From Xenorhabdus mauleonii (GTDB lineage Bacteria > Pseudomonadota > Gammaproteobacteria > Enterobacterales > Enterobacteriaceae): a stretch of DNA of 64,000 bases. The DNA is taken from NCBI RefSeq assembly GCF_900113945.1, contig NZ_FORG01000019.1, positions 1 to 64,000 on the forward strand, written 5' to 3'. Below the pieces are notes generated by a model. The model worked only from the letters and a program-made list of their open reading frames with translations, did not search any database and had not been told where the DNA came from. A program made the position numbers and the translations under genes. This document shows, one piece after another, positions 7,453 to 16,116 of the stretch; within the stretch, counting starts at the first letter, position 1, and the number at the start of each line of letters is the position of its first letter.

Positions 7453-8067
7453 TTATTCGAAAAATGGTGTGTGAAATACTGTTATATTTGGAAATCCAGA
7501 AAATGCCTTTGAAAAATAAGAGGAAGTTACTAACTCCATAAAATGCCAATGTGATTTTGGTATCCCTTCAAACTTAGTGCATTCACCTTGCTGTCTAGCG
7601 GCTTGAGACATCATAGAAGTATGTCCGCCTTTCCACCAATGTTTAGGCTCACCATCTTCGAAAAATTGTTCATGTTTACCTTTAGCCTCAAGAAATAAAC
7701 ATTGTTTAGGTTTCCAGCCATCAAAGCTAGCTGCTCCACACCTCCATACTTCGAGTTGGTGAGTTATTTCATTGTATGCTGAATTACAAATTTGAATTTG
7801 ATAAATTGTCGAAATCGCAGAAATGCTAGCACTTTCCCAATAAGGAATAACGCTCCCAATCGCAGGGCATTCCTTACATTTAGTGCGAGATGTCGTAATT
7901 GCTTCCGTTTCGGATTTTGCTTTGTCTTGTTCGTCAGATTTATCTTTCGTAGCTTCATTGATTCCTACAGCCACGCCGGTGCCAATAGCTATCCCAGCAA
8001 GGGCCGTTAAAGTATATTCGGCCGCTGCCAAAAGTGCAGGGCCAGCAAGAACTAAAGGTATTGGCAT
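7453..8067 (-). CDS. Tox-REase-5 nuclease toxin, putative T6SS effector
   Basis: The 204-residue protein has a hydrophobic, Ala/Gly-rich N-terminus (about residues 4-36), then a linker and a C-terminal domain. That domain starts with CKECP (64-68), followed by SFDGWKPKQCLFLEAKGK. The Asp116 and Glu127-Ala-Lys129 arrangement fits the D...ExK active site of the restriction-endonuclease fold. The LLEAKG-type motif after DGW is typical of Tox-REase-5. Its start lies one base after the stop of the gene before it. The neighbouring vgrG, DUF4123 adaptor and immunity genes support delivery through T6SS. The hydrophobic N-terminus may help loading or entry. Confidence 0.75.
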   Translation of the reverse strand: MPIPLVLAGPALLAAAEYTLTALAGIAIGTGVAVGINEATKDKSDEQDKAKSETEAITTSRTKCKECPAIGSVIPYWESASISAISTIYQIQICNSAYNEITHQLEVWRCGAASFDGWKPKQCLFLEAKGKHEQFFEDGEPKHWWKGGHTSMMSQAARQQGECTKFEGIPKSHWHFMELVTSSYFSKAFSGFPNITVFHTPFFE

Positions 8068-8068
8068 C

Positions 8069-8416
8069 TTAATGTTTCCTTTTCATTAAGTTATCCACTA
8101 TTCGCAGATAATCACGGTATTGTTGTTCTGGGTTATCGCCTGCATTCAACATATTTTTAATTTCAGGGGATGCGTGGTAATTGCGATTAGATGCAACATA
8201 ATAAAGATAAGAACGTATCAATTTCTCATCTTTAAACCCCATATCAATCAAATCCAGATACGTGTCTTTTAGTCGTTTATGTAGGCTTTGTTCGCTTTCG
8301 TCTCTGACTAATTCAGCGTATTCTGACTGAATCTGTTTTCGAAAATGAGTGATATACGCCTCATCCTCTGCATCAATAAATTTACCGACCTGTTCTTTAC
8401 TGAGCTTTATCATCAT
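8069..8416 (-). CDS. Unknown T6SS-module protein
   Basis: The 115-residue protein is not recognised. The start chosen (8416) overlaps the stop of the DUF4123 gene and has a GGAG site five bases upstream. A longer upstream start lacks support. The protein is charged, helical and has no signal or membrane segment. It contains a GFKDEKLIRSYLYYVASNRNYH stretch rich in aromatic residues. Its position between adaptor and toxin suggests a chaperone or accessory adaptor for the toxin, but this is inferred only from gene order. Confidence 0.6.
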   Translation of the reverse strand: MMIKLSKEQVGKFIDAEDEAYITHFRKQIQSEYAELVRDESEQSLHKRLKDTYLDLIDMGFKDEKLIRSYLYYVASNRNYHASPEIKNMLNAGDNPEQQYRDYLRIVDNLMKRKH

Positions 8417-8907
8417 TGTGCTCCTTTCACAGAATAAAACTGGCCATTTAACCAATATTCCCATTCATCAATCGATTGTGTGAATGCGGCTAGCTGTTCC
8501 TGGCTAAAAATATCTGGGATTTGATGCAGAATGCGCGGATCATAAAAACGTAACAGGGCAGTTTCACCATTTTCCAACTGAACGTTCAAATACGGTTCAA
8601 AATGACGGGTCAGTACATCCAACGATTGTGCCGTATACACCCATGAAACAGCAGGAAAAGTTTTTTCCAATGTTAAGAACCTTTCCATTAATACCGTATC
8701 GTGCGTGACATCAAACAACCATGGCCCAGCAAAGGCGATTTCAGAATCCGGAAATTGACGAAACAACGGATTATTCAGCCCTGCAAGATAAGTTAATTCT
8801 TCATCAAAGAGGCGTTCATACTGTAAGCCATCAACCAGTGCATACCTTTTCATATCAGGGTGCATTGTTTGATATCTCTGCCGTTCTTCCTGTGACACTG
8901 AAATCAT
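8413..8907 (-). CDS. DUF4123 T6SS effector adaptor
   Basis: The 164-residue protein starts MISVSQEERQRY at an ATG that overlaps the vgrG stop (ATGA) and follows a GGGGG site. DUF4123 features are visible: YALVDGLQYERL (about residues 21-32), a FAGPWLFDV stretch, and a C-terminal segment containing VQLENGETALLRFYDPRIL. This family (Tap/TEC) binds VgrG and loads a specific effector. It lies immediately after vgrG and before the toxin, the standard place. It is somewhat shorter than many relatives. Confidence 0.85.
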   Translation of the reverse strand: MISVSQEERQRYQTMHPDMKRYALVDGLQYERLFDEELTYLAGLNNPLFRQFPDSEIAFAGPWLFDVTHDTVLMERFLTLEKTFPAVSWVYTAQSLDVLTRHFEPYLNVQLENGETALLRFYDPRILHQIPDIFSQEQLAAFTQSIDEWEYWLNGQFYSVKGAQ

Positions 8908-10919
8908 GATTGCCCCCTGATAACCATTGCAGCACCGCCTAATGCTGCTTTCATTAAGCAACTGATACAAATTTTCTCTGGCGGGGTGACTGATACTTTT
9001 TCAGCTTGGGCCACATTAATGGATGACAGCTTATCTAACATATTTGGCAATTTTCCGCCCCAACCTGAACCATTGCCCGGAGAGCCGCTCCCCATATTAA
9101 CGGCAGAGCTGCTAGTAATCCCGCCTGCGTCAATTTTTAGAAAATGGCCAGCAGCTTGAATGGTCAATTCAGAACCAGCATCAATCACAACTTTAGTTCC
9201 AGAACTCAAATGAATTTCATTGCCACTTTGAGTTAACAGCGCGTCGTCAGCTTTGATATGAAGTTTTTGCCCAGTTGACAACGAAATATCATTGCCTGCC
9301 TGTATGCGGTACTCATTATCAATACGTAAATGGGCGTCGTTTTTAATGTGATGTGTCCGGTTATGACCCACATTGTGAGTTTCATCATTGAGTACCTGCG
9401 CTTTAATGTCTTTTTGCGCATGAATGAACACTTCTTCACTGCCTTTGGCATCATCAAAGCGCAGTTCGTTAAAGCCTTCGCCTTTATGGGTTTTGGTTTT
9501 AAAGGTGGTACGGGTTTTAGCGGACGGCAAATCCAGAGGCGGGCGATTCAGGCCATTGTAGACACAGCCGGTGACAATTGGGCGGTCAATATCGCCATTA
9601 AGATAAGAGACTATCACTTCCTGCCCAATACGCGGTATAGCCATAAAACCAAAACCGTTGCCATTCCAACCCTGTGCCACACGAACCCAGCAAGAGGCAC
9701 TATCATCCACTTTATCGTAACGGTTCCAGTGAAAGTGGACTTTGATCGCACCGTCTTTATTAACGAATATTTCTTCGCCTTCCGGCCCAACAACGGTGGC
9801 GCTTTCATCACCGTCTGCCAGTGGCTTGTAATGATACGGCGGCCGCCAATCAGCAAGCCCGTCGATAAAACTGAAATCATTGCTAAGCGTGGTGCCATCC
9901 CCGCTATTATCTCCCAATGCCTGAGGGCAGAGCCCATGATGACTGATTTCAACAATCTGCCAGCGTGTATTTAACGGGGTATGCGGGTGATTTCCGATTT
10001 CGAAAATTTTACCTGGTCTTAGTTTGATACAGTTGCTCTGCCCGTTGCCCCGTTTTGTCTGGTTTTTCAGCACTTCATGGCGATATTTTACAAACGGTTT
10101 GCCTTCCGCTTCCAGCTGGAAACGCCCATAACTCTCGTAAATGGTATAGGGTGTGAGTGAACCTAATGCCTGATATTCCGGGCTGCTCTCCAGTTGGTAC
10201 ACCGGAGAAAGTGGGCTGTCCGGGTTGTAATCTCGGTGGATGCTTCGCTTTGGTGCCATGCCGACCCCAAGGCGTACCTGATAAATTACATCCTGGCCGT
10301 GGGCGGTGTCTGGCTGGGGTTGGTATTGTAGTGGTAGATTGGCCGTCATCCCTAGATGGCTGTCACTGAAAAACAACGTTTCATCTTCAAACCAAAAACT
10401 GATCCCTTCTTCTGCAGCCAGTCGGCTGAAAAATTCATAATCCGATTCCCGTTTCTGAGTTGTGTATTCTCGGTTCTGGTGCGGATCTTCCAACTGAGAA
10501 TCAGTACGAATACGGTGTTTTTTCAGCAAGAGTTTAATGATATCCGGCACACTTTGGCGATGATAAATATGGCTGTCTTGATTCAGCGTCAGTCGCCAAA
10601 GAAACGGACGCACGGTGAAAGTGTAGAGTGTTTTATTACCATCGGTGCCGCACCAATCAGCATGGGAAATAATCCCGGTGATTTTTCGTTGCTCCGCCTC
10701 GTCGTAGAAAATTTGAAGTTCTGCTTCTTGCATCAATAGTGTGGTTAAATCGATCTCTAACGGAGGCTTAAAGGGATTAGCCGGCAAGGATTGAACTAGA
10801 GTGAGATTCAAAGTGAAAAGATTAGAAAGCCCTTCCTGCAGAGTAAAATCCACTACCGCAAATGTATCTTCGGGCAAGTCTCCAACCCGACAAAGAAAAC
10901 GTAATCCGCTTTTTGGCAT
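8904..10919 (-). CDS. vgrG: VgrG, T6SS spike protein
   Basis: The 671-residue protein has the phage gp27-like N-terminal part, with DYEFFSRLAAEEGISFWFED near residues 159-178, and then the gp5-like OB region (HFHWNRYDKVDDSASCWVRV and GFMAIPRIGQEVIVSYLNGD). The repetitive needle region follows (about 510-600). A C-terminal tail of roughly 70 residues contains a Gly/Ser-rich linker and CISCLMKAALGGAAMV. No toxin domain is fused; the cargo is probably the Tox-REase-5 protein, loaded through the DUF4123 adaptor. GGAG upstream supports the start. It forms a trimeric spike at the end of the Hcp tube. Confidence 0.95.
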   Translation of the reverse strand: MPKSGLRFLCRVGDLPEDTFAVVDFTLQEGLSNLFTLNLTLVQSLPANPFKPPLEIDLTTLLMQEAELQIFYDEAEQRKITGIISHADWCGTDGNKTLYTFTVRPFLWRLTLNQDSHIYHRQSVPDIIKLLLKKHRIRTDSQLEDPHQNREYTTQKRESDYEFFSRLAAEEGISFWFEDETLFFSDSHLGMTANLPLQYQPQPDTAHGQDVIYQVRLGVGMAPKRSIHRDYNPDSPLSPVYQLESSPEYQALGSLTPYTIYESYGRFQLEAEGKPFVKYRHEVLKNQTKRGNGQSNCIKLRPGKIFEIGNHPHTPLNTRWQIVEISHHGLCPQALGDNSGDGTTLSNDFSFIDGLADWRPPYHYKPLADGDESATVVGPEGEEIFVNKDGAIKVHFHWNRYDKVDDSASCWVRVAQGWNGNGFGFMAIPRIGQEVIVSYLNGDIDRPIVTGCVYNGLNRPPLDLPSAKTRTTFKTKTHKGEGFNELRFDDAKGSEEVFIHAQKDIKAQVLNDETHNVGHNRTHHIKNDAHLRIDNEYRIQAGNDISLSTGQKLHIKADDALLTQSGNEIHLSSGTKVVIDAGSELTIQAAGHFLKIDAGGITSSSAVNMGSGSPGNGSGWGGKLPNMLDKLSSINVAQAEKVSVTPPEKICISCLMKAALGGAAMVIRGQS

Positions 10920-10955
10920 TATTGTCTCCTAATTTTTCATCCATATTTCGTTATA

Positions 10956-12743
10956 TTACATTTCGCTGCGTAACCCTTTCTGTTCCTTAAACTGCCACAG
11001 TACATCCTGTCCCCCCTGCCGATAAATTCTGAGCATAATGAAATTATTCTGCACAACAAAACACGCCAACAGTTGGTCGATAATCCGACAAAACTGATAC
11101 ATGACGCCGTCATTGTCATAACACGCTGGATCAAGATAAATATTCAGGTAGTTGCCATTAATGGGGCGACCCTGACCTTGTTTACTGTAGTCAAGGCGAT
11201 TGCCTGACAGGGCTTCAATACTCACAATGCCGTTGATATGTCGCTGCATCAGACGGCTCAGAGTGCGATCATGTTCAGAATAGCAATCATACAGACGTAG
11301 AAAGGCTCTCAGTGATTCAGCATCGAACAATAGAAAAGGCGGGCAGTTTAAAAGATTGATCAATGACCAATCTGATTTTCCCATCACCATCGGTGGAAAA
11401 TCAGGAGAAACTGCCGTGATATTACGGGCATGTAAATGCGCGGGAACCGACATTGGCGTATGTGTAATTTCACCAATATCCAATTGCATGGCCTGAATAT
11501 GATAACCTGAAAAATGGGCACATACCGTCTGAGGTGATAGATTATTTGCAGCGTTCCCATCCATGCCGATAAAGCGTATTTGGTTACGCAAGCGCCCCAA
11601 TAAATCGTCTGTTATCAGTGATTGAAAATAAACGTTATCAGGATCGCCTGTGTTAAGCAGCCAGTCACTTTTGGATTGATACTGGTCAATTGGCTGGAAA
11701 TAACAGGATTTACCTCTCGGTGCATTTCCTTGTGTAGTTTTTTCGCCAGGCTGCTTCGCCGTCTGAATGCTTTCTGTGCGGAAAAGCCGCACGGTGTCTG
11801 CCAGCGGCAACGGAAAACACGCATTATCTGGCACCAATGAAATAGGCTGGCTGAGCATCGGCTCTAAATGAACTGCGGGCACGCAACCTAATTGAAAAGC
11901 ATCTCCCAAGTCATTTATCGGAAGCTCTCCCTTTAGGCGGAAAATTAGCTCACATGAACCATCAGGATTTAACAGTAAATCGCGTTGTTCCTTAACATCT
12001 AATGTGATGAAGCTGAACACGTGAGGTAAACAATAATACTCGGTCACCTGTTTTAAATGAGCAAAAAACAGATCTTCGGTAGTCAACAAAGTGTGTTGTA
12101 AATTTTCACTCCAGCCAGAAGAGTAACTATCCCTGAGCCTAAGCTCCTCCTCAACCGTTCGCAGATAGAAATCCTCAATATGCATATCCAGCCACAAACT
12201 TAATTGGGCTGCACGGTTTTGATCGGTGCCCAGAAAGAAATGCAAACTTCCCCCTGACCAAATAGGCAATGCATTGCCCGTTTGACGCAGTGTCAAAACA
12301 ATATCACTGTATTCACTTGTTTTTTGGATGCGCTTATTCAGAACAATGAAAGGCTCAATATGCGAAGGAAGGCAGGTGTTAAACCGCAATGCTTGTTCTC
12401 CCTCCGTGGCAATAACAGGCGTACCTTGAGGTATATCCACGGCCCCTTGATGAATGTCTTGATGAGGAGTGAATTGGATAATAGTCGTCGGGGGAACAGG
12501 GCGCATGGTGTGTGGCCAAATCCGTCCAAGCATTTCATGGGTGATTTCTGGGTAAGAATCCTTAACGGTGCTTAACACGTTTGAAGACAACAACGAAAAA
12601 CCCTCCATAAGACGCTCAACATCCGGATCATGGGGGTGATTCAAAAAATTGGCCAAATGAGGATATTCTGCAGCCATCGACTTCGCTTTTTCGCGCATAT
12701 AAGCCAATTCTTTCAGATACAGAGATTCCTTACTGTTTTTCAT
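10956..12743 (-). CDS. tssF: TssF, T6SS baseplate subunit
   Basis: The 595-residue protein matches TssF/VasA/ImpG. The N-terminal SLYLKELAYMREKAKSMA, YPHLANFL, DPDVERLMEGFSLL and IWPHTMRPVPPTT run in the order and spacing seen in this family. TssF joins TssE, G and K in the baseplate around VgrG. Here it is the first gene of the plasmid module, 36 bases before vgrG, and no tssG, tssE or sheath gene is nearby. The module must therefore depend on a chromosomal T6SS, perhaps with a baseplate protein matched to its own VgrG. The start ATG at 12743 is preferred over an upstream TTG. Confidence 0.9.
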   Translation of the reverse strand: MKNSKESLYLKELAYMREKAKSMAAEYPHLANFLNHPHDPDVERLMEGFSLLSSNVLSTVKDSYPEITHEMLGRIWPHTMRPVPPTTIIQFTPHQDIHQGAVDIPQGTPVIATEGEQALRFNTCLPSHIEPFIVLNKRIQKTSEYSDIVLTLRQTGNALPIWSGGSLHFFLGTDQNRAAQLSLWLDMHIEDFYLRTVEEELRLRDSYSSGWSENLQHTLLTTEDLFFAHLKQVTEYYCLPHVFSFITLDVKEQRDLLLNPDGSCELIFRLKGELPINDLGDAFQLGCVPAVHLEPMLSQPISLVPDNACFPLPLADTVRLFRTESIQTAKQPGEKTTQGNAPRGKSCYFQPIDQYQSKSDWLLNTGDPDNVYFQSLITDDLLGRLRNQIRFIGMDGNAANNLSPQTVCAHFSGYHIQAMQLDIGEITHTPMSVPAHLHARNITAVSPDFPPMVMGKSDWSLINLLNCPPFLLFDAESLRAFLRLYDCYSEHDRTLSRLMQRHINGIVSIEALSGNRLDYSKQGQGRPINGNYLNIYLDPACYDNDGVMYQFCRIIDQLLACFVVQNNFIMLRIYRQGGQDVLWQFKEQKGLRSEM

Positions 12744-13303
12744 CTTTTCTCGCAAGCATGTTTTGGTTAATTATCCATCGACACTTTATTGAAAAAATTT
12801 ATGTATGTTTAGAATTGATGGAATTAATACGGTATCTTACGGGATTGCTCGTTAAATTTAACTTATGTAAGTCTTATTTTTGTGATTTCGGAAAAATCTC
12901 AATCAATGGGGTAGAAATCTTTAAAATTTCCCTTAATAGGCAGTGTTTGTCTTGGTTTGTTTAATAAAGGATATCCAAATTTAGCTGTTGATCTACTTTT
13001 GGTGTAATTACATGGATAAACCTGATTTTAGTGTTAGTACGTTAAGTCTGATATACCACTGTTGGGCAATTAATCCGAGAAGAGAGGAAAAAAGTGAGAA
13101 TGCATGATGCAGTGCAAGTTATAGGTATTTCGTACAAGAATTTTAGTTGCCATAATTTACAGACAAAAAACTTTGAATGAGATATATCTGATATGTTTAG
13201 AAGGGATTTAAATGAATAATTTACAACTATCAATATCATTGATAAAAACAATAACCACTACAAAATAAAGCCATTAACTTTAAATTGTTAAGGATAAAAA
13301 AAC
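12744..13303. other. AT-rich gap without a recognisable gene
   Basis: About 560 bases separate the divergent tssF and HEPN-like genes. Only short frames are present and none has a ribosome site or protein-like composition. The gap should hold promoters for both directions, but no strong promoter boxes were identified. Confidence 0.5.
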
Positions 13304-13915
13304 ATGAATAATCATGAAACTTATTCAACGATAGTAGTACCAATTAGAATAATTGGTGATATATCTTTAAGGCTTGCTGAAATAGCAATAAAAGAAGGTG
13401 AAAAAGCATCTTGTTATGATGCTCTAGATATAAGAAAATATACATTCTTTATAAATGGAACGTTATCTCTTGAACTATTTTTTAAATCATTTTCCGCCAA
13501 ACGAAAACATCACCCGTCCCATTTTAATATAATTAAAAATGAAAATCTCAGTCAGATAAGTGAAGATGAATATAACAATACCAATATTCCTGCAATCTCA
13601 TTCTTGCATAGCAAGATAGAAATACCAAAAAAACTTCAATCACATGATTTAGAAAAACTTTTTTTAAGTATACCAGAAAAACATCGAAAAGAATTTTTAA
13701 AACATGTATATGAAAAATCAAGAAAAATAAAAAATGAAGAGCATTTCATGAAATATATCAGCAGCATAAAAAATTACTTTATAAAAAAAAGATATCCATT
13801 TGAACACTTCCAACTTGGATCACCAGAAGATTCATCTAAAATCAATGATTTAATATCAATATTAAAAGGTTTAATCGCATTTATCAAAGAAAATCCAGAT
13901 AATAGAACCAATTAA
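13304..13915 (+). CDS. HEPN-like domain protein
   Basis: The 203-residue protein shows the pattern of HEPN-type helical domains: TFFINGTLSLELFFKS (about residues 47-62), then HDLEKLF (114-120), and an R-x5-H element (Arg128...His134). HEPN proteins include RNases of toxin-antitoxin and abortive-infection systems and also inactive scaffolds. No nucleotidyltransferase antitoxin (MNT) is encoded beside it. AAGGA about ten bases before the ATG supports the start. The gene is very AT-rich and Lys-rich, unlike the transfer region, which suggests separate acquisition. The family call is by eye and tentative. Confidence 0.5.
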   Translation: MNNHETYSTIVVPIRIIGDISLRLAEIAIKEGEKASCYDALDIRKYTFFINGTLSLELFFKSFSAKRKHHPSHFNIIKNENLSQISEDEYNNTNIPAISFLHSKIEIPKKLQSHDLEKLFLSIPEKHRKEFLKHVYEKSRKIKNEEHFMKYISSIKNYFIKKRYPFEHFQLGSPEDSSKINDLISILKGLIAFIKENPDNRTN

Positions 13916-13954
13916 AAATAAATTAATTCACTCTTTAATAATTTAAAAATAGCC

Positions 13955-13989
13955 ATCAGTTAACATACTAAAATTACATGTTAACTGAT
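13955..13989. terminator. Inverted repeat between convergent genes
   Basis: ATCAGTTAACAT (13955-13966) is perfectly repeated in inverse orientation at 13978-13989. It lies between two converging genes and may act as a bidirectional terminator, although the stem is AT-rich and the T tracts are weak. Confidence 0.4.
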
Positions 13990-14030
13990 TGAAATAAATT
14001 ATATAAATAAATTAAATCTATGAAGACACA

Positions 14031-14621
14031 TTAATACCAAAATAACAAGTCAACTACTCTATCGGCACCATTCTTAGTAATATGTATTCCATCCTTAGTT
14101 CTGATAGGTATAGAATTAAATTCCTCTATATAATCCATACCTAGAGCCAGTCGCGTATCAATCATTTTTATATTTTGATTTGAACAAGCACTAATAATTG
14201 TTTCCCTGCTGTTTTTTAATAAAACATTTTTATTTTTATCAGCCAGCTCAGGAGGTAGCAACCATATAATTGGCCTTCCCTCTGAAAAAACCTGCAATTT
14301 ACTGATAAAATTAGCCACTTTTATAGCATACTGCTCTTTTTGTTTTTTATTTATAAGATCATTAGTTCCCAATACCACGTAAATCGTTTCATAGTTTGAA
14401 TAATTTAGGTACTGTAAATAGCCATCCCAATCAAAAATACGATTCGATGCCAAGCCAGAACCTGGCATATAAATAGCATCAAGAGGAGCTTTTTTTTTAT
14501 AGCTATGAGCTATTTGATAAGTAAGTGAGTCACCTAAAAATAATGACTTAGCATAAGAATTAGAAAAAAAAGAAATAAAAATAATAAAAATAATAAAAAT
14601 AATAAAAATAAATTTATTCAT
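14031..14621 (-). CDS. Secreted SGNH/GDSL-type hydrolase
   Basis: The 196-residue protein has an N-terminal signal peptide, MNKFIF followed by a hydrophobic Phe/Ile core, ending near SNSYA. The mature part shows SGNH blocks: LFLGDSLT (nucleophile Ser), a Gly in GSGLASN, VVLGTNDL (Asn), and DGIHITKNG (Asp and His). Such enzymes cleave esters, for example acetyl groups of glycans, or lipids. The hydrophobic core is encoded by a 9-bp tandem repeat (about 14579-14613). The start at 14621 is the first that gives a normal signal peptide. Its substrate is unknown. It is very AT-rich. Confidence 0.75.
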   Translation of the reverse strand: MNKFIFIIFIIFIIFISFFSNSYAKSLFLGDSLTYQIAHSYKKKAPLDAIYMPGSGLASNRIFDWDGYLQYLNYSNYETIYVVLGTNDLINKKQKEQYAIKVANFISKLQVFSEGRPIIWLLPPELADKNKNVLLKNSRETIISACSNQNIKMIDTRLALGMDYIEEFNSIPIRTKDGIHITKNGADRVVDLLFWY

Positions 14622-15231
14622 TATTAGAAGCCTTTCCCTTATCAACCATAAGTGGCAATAGATATTACTGGTCACATGAGTATATTTATTCTCTGGTGAA
14701 CAGGCTATTCATTATACACAATAGAAAACTAAATAAAAAAGTTTATAACATGGCAGCGTCATATTTTCACACTTTAGATCTGATTCGAAAAAAAACACCA
14801 GCTTATCCACCGTTTCTGTCTATAACTCTATATGCCGATTGACAGCCAGTAAGTGGCTAGGAATTGCAGGATTTTAAGCTCTATTTTCATTATCACAACT
14901 TCGAGAATGAAATCTCGTAGCATGAATTGCTGATAGGTATTTATTTCCCGTTGGTGTAAATAGTTCCATTGGGCTTTATGCCCCAAACCAATGTGAGAGA
15001 ATGGTCATAGATTTCGGTGAGAAGGATTGGAACAAAAACACTCTCCAAAACATAACTTCTATGCAAATGCTACAGTTCGCCCTACAGAACTTTGCAGATT
15101 TATCGCATCTAGATTCATTATAATGAAGGGGGATCTGATTAAAAAGTTATAATAAACTCCTATCTACACCCCCCATTTTTCGAAGCTCAGTCACATAAAT
15201 AGTGTAATGGCTATACCTCACACTTAATGAT
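14622..15231. other. Gap of about 600 bases, no intact gene
   Basis: The segment 14780-15120 is less AT-rich than its surroundings and could be an eroded mobile-element or plasmid fragment, but no intact frame or recognisable transposase motif was found. A short inverted repeat, CATTGG with CCAATG, occurs near 14970-14995. Confidence 0.35.
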
Positions 15232-16116
15232 TTATTCAGAAACTAGTATTGCAAGATATTCTTTGTATTTTTTTATAGACTCACTCTCTGTTAACTCTTT
15301 CTTTTCAAAAGCTGAACAGGTGTCATTAGAACTTTTGGATGATTTATATAATTGGTTATTTTCACAAGATATGCCATTGGTAGATGCCAAATTATTACTG
15401 CCCATCCCGATTGGTTCAAACGTACCAGCATAACTCATTGTAAGCCTCGTGGCGTCTATTACCAGCTGATTCATAATGTAAGGTATGATACTATTACTGG
15501 CTTGCCCTTGGTCTCTATAATTAGGGTTACGAACCGTGCCTAATATTTCATAAGAATTAATCCTTTCAATCTCGTTACGTTGATCATAATCAGCGTTGGC
15601 TCTATATAGTGTAGCAGATTCTATTTGTTGCGCATTAATAGCCCGTATAGCAGCCCATTCTTGCTCTTCTCCGTAATCATTACGTACATTAAAATAAAAA
15701 CTTCTACTTGTTTCATTCCTACCGTTTTGCATACCGTAATTAAGTGATTCATTAATGGAATGAAAGTTACCTGTAGGTCTTATGCGATAAACCCAAAACA
15801 CTCTACTTCTATTAGTATTTTGATATCTACCAGCGCTCACAGCTCCAAAAAATTGTGCGATTCTTAATTCACTACTTGTAGATATATATGCTGAATCACC
15901 GCTATTTTCAGCTACATGCCTTATTACATGAATGTTTGTTCCTTTGCTGCTAAATCCTTCTGAGAAAATAGTTGTTACATTTCTAGTATCACCTCTATAA
16001 ACTATATCTGGAGGAACGATTGCATAAGCTAAATTTATTGATGAAATAATAACATTAATTAATATATAACATATAAAATTCTTAATGTTAATTTTTGCAA
16101 TCATTATAACCACCAT
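15232..16116 (-). CDS. Pertussis-like ADP-ribosyltransferase A subunit of an AB-type toxin
   Basis: The 294-residue product has a signal peptide ending near AYA (residue 32). The mature protein starts IVPPDIVYRGDTR, close to the pertussis S1/ArtA/PltA entry (catalytic Arg41). STS follows at 79-81, then an ExE site at Glu151-Gln-Glu153 in EEQEWAAIRAI. S1 itself has QxE at this point. A Cys251/Cys267 pair brackets a loop, followed by a C-terminal helix (KELTESESIKKYKEYLA), as expected for an A1-A2 disulfide and the A2 tail that threads a B ring. Its ATG directly abuts the stop of the B-like gene; an alternative ATG lies four codons later. Predicted activity: NAD-dependent modification of a host protein, target unknown. 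Confidence 0.85.
   Translation of the reverse strand: MVVIMIAKINIKNFICYILINVIISSINLAYAIVPPDIVYRGDTRNVTTIFSEGFSSKGTNIHVIRHVAENSGDSAYISTSSELRIAQFFGAVSAGRYQNTNRSRVFWVYRIRPTGNFHSINESLNYGMQNGRNETSRSFYFNVRNDYGEEQEWAAIRAINAQQIESATLYRANADYDQRNEIERINSYEILGTVRNPNYRDQGQASNSIIPYIMNQLVIDATRLTMSYAGTFEPIGMGSNNLASTNGISCENNQLYKSSKSSNDTCSAFEKKELTESESIKKYKEYLAILVSE

Noticed and set aside
9330-9974. 214-codon plus-strand frame inside vgrG
   Set aside because: It is the antisense shadow of vgrG, whose domains and frame are clear.
14780-15120. Possible transposase remnant
   Set aside because: No frame showed a recognisable transposase motif and no terminal inverted repeats or target duplication were found.
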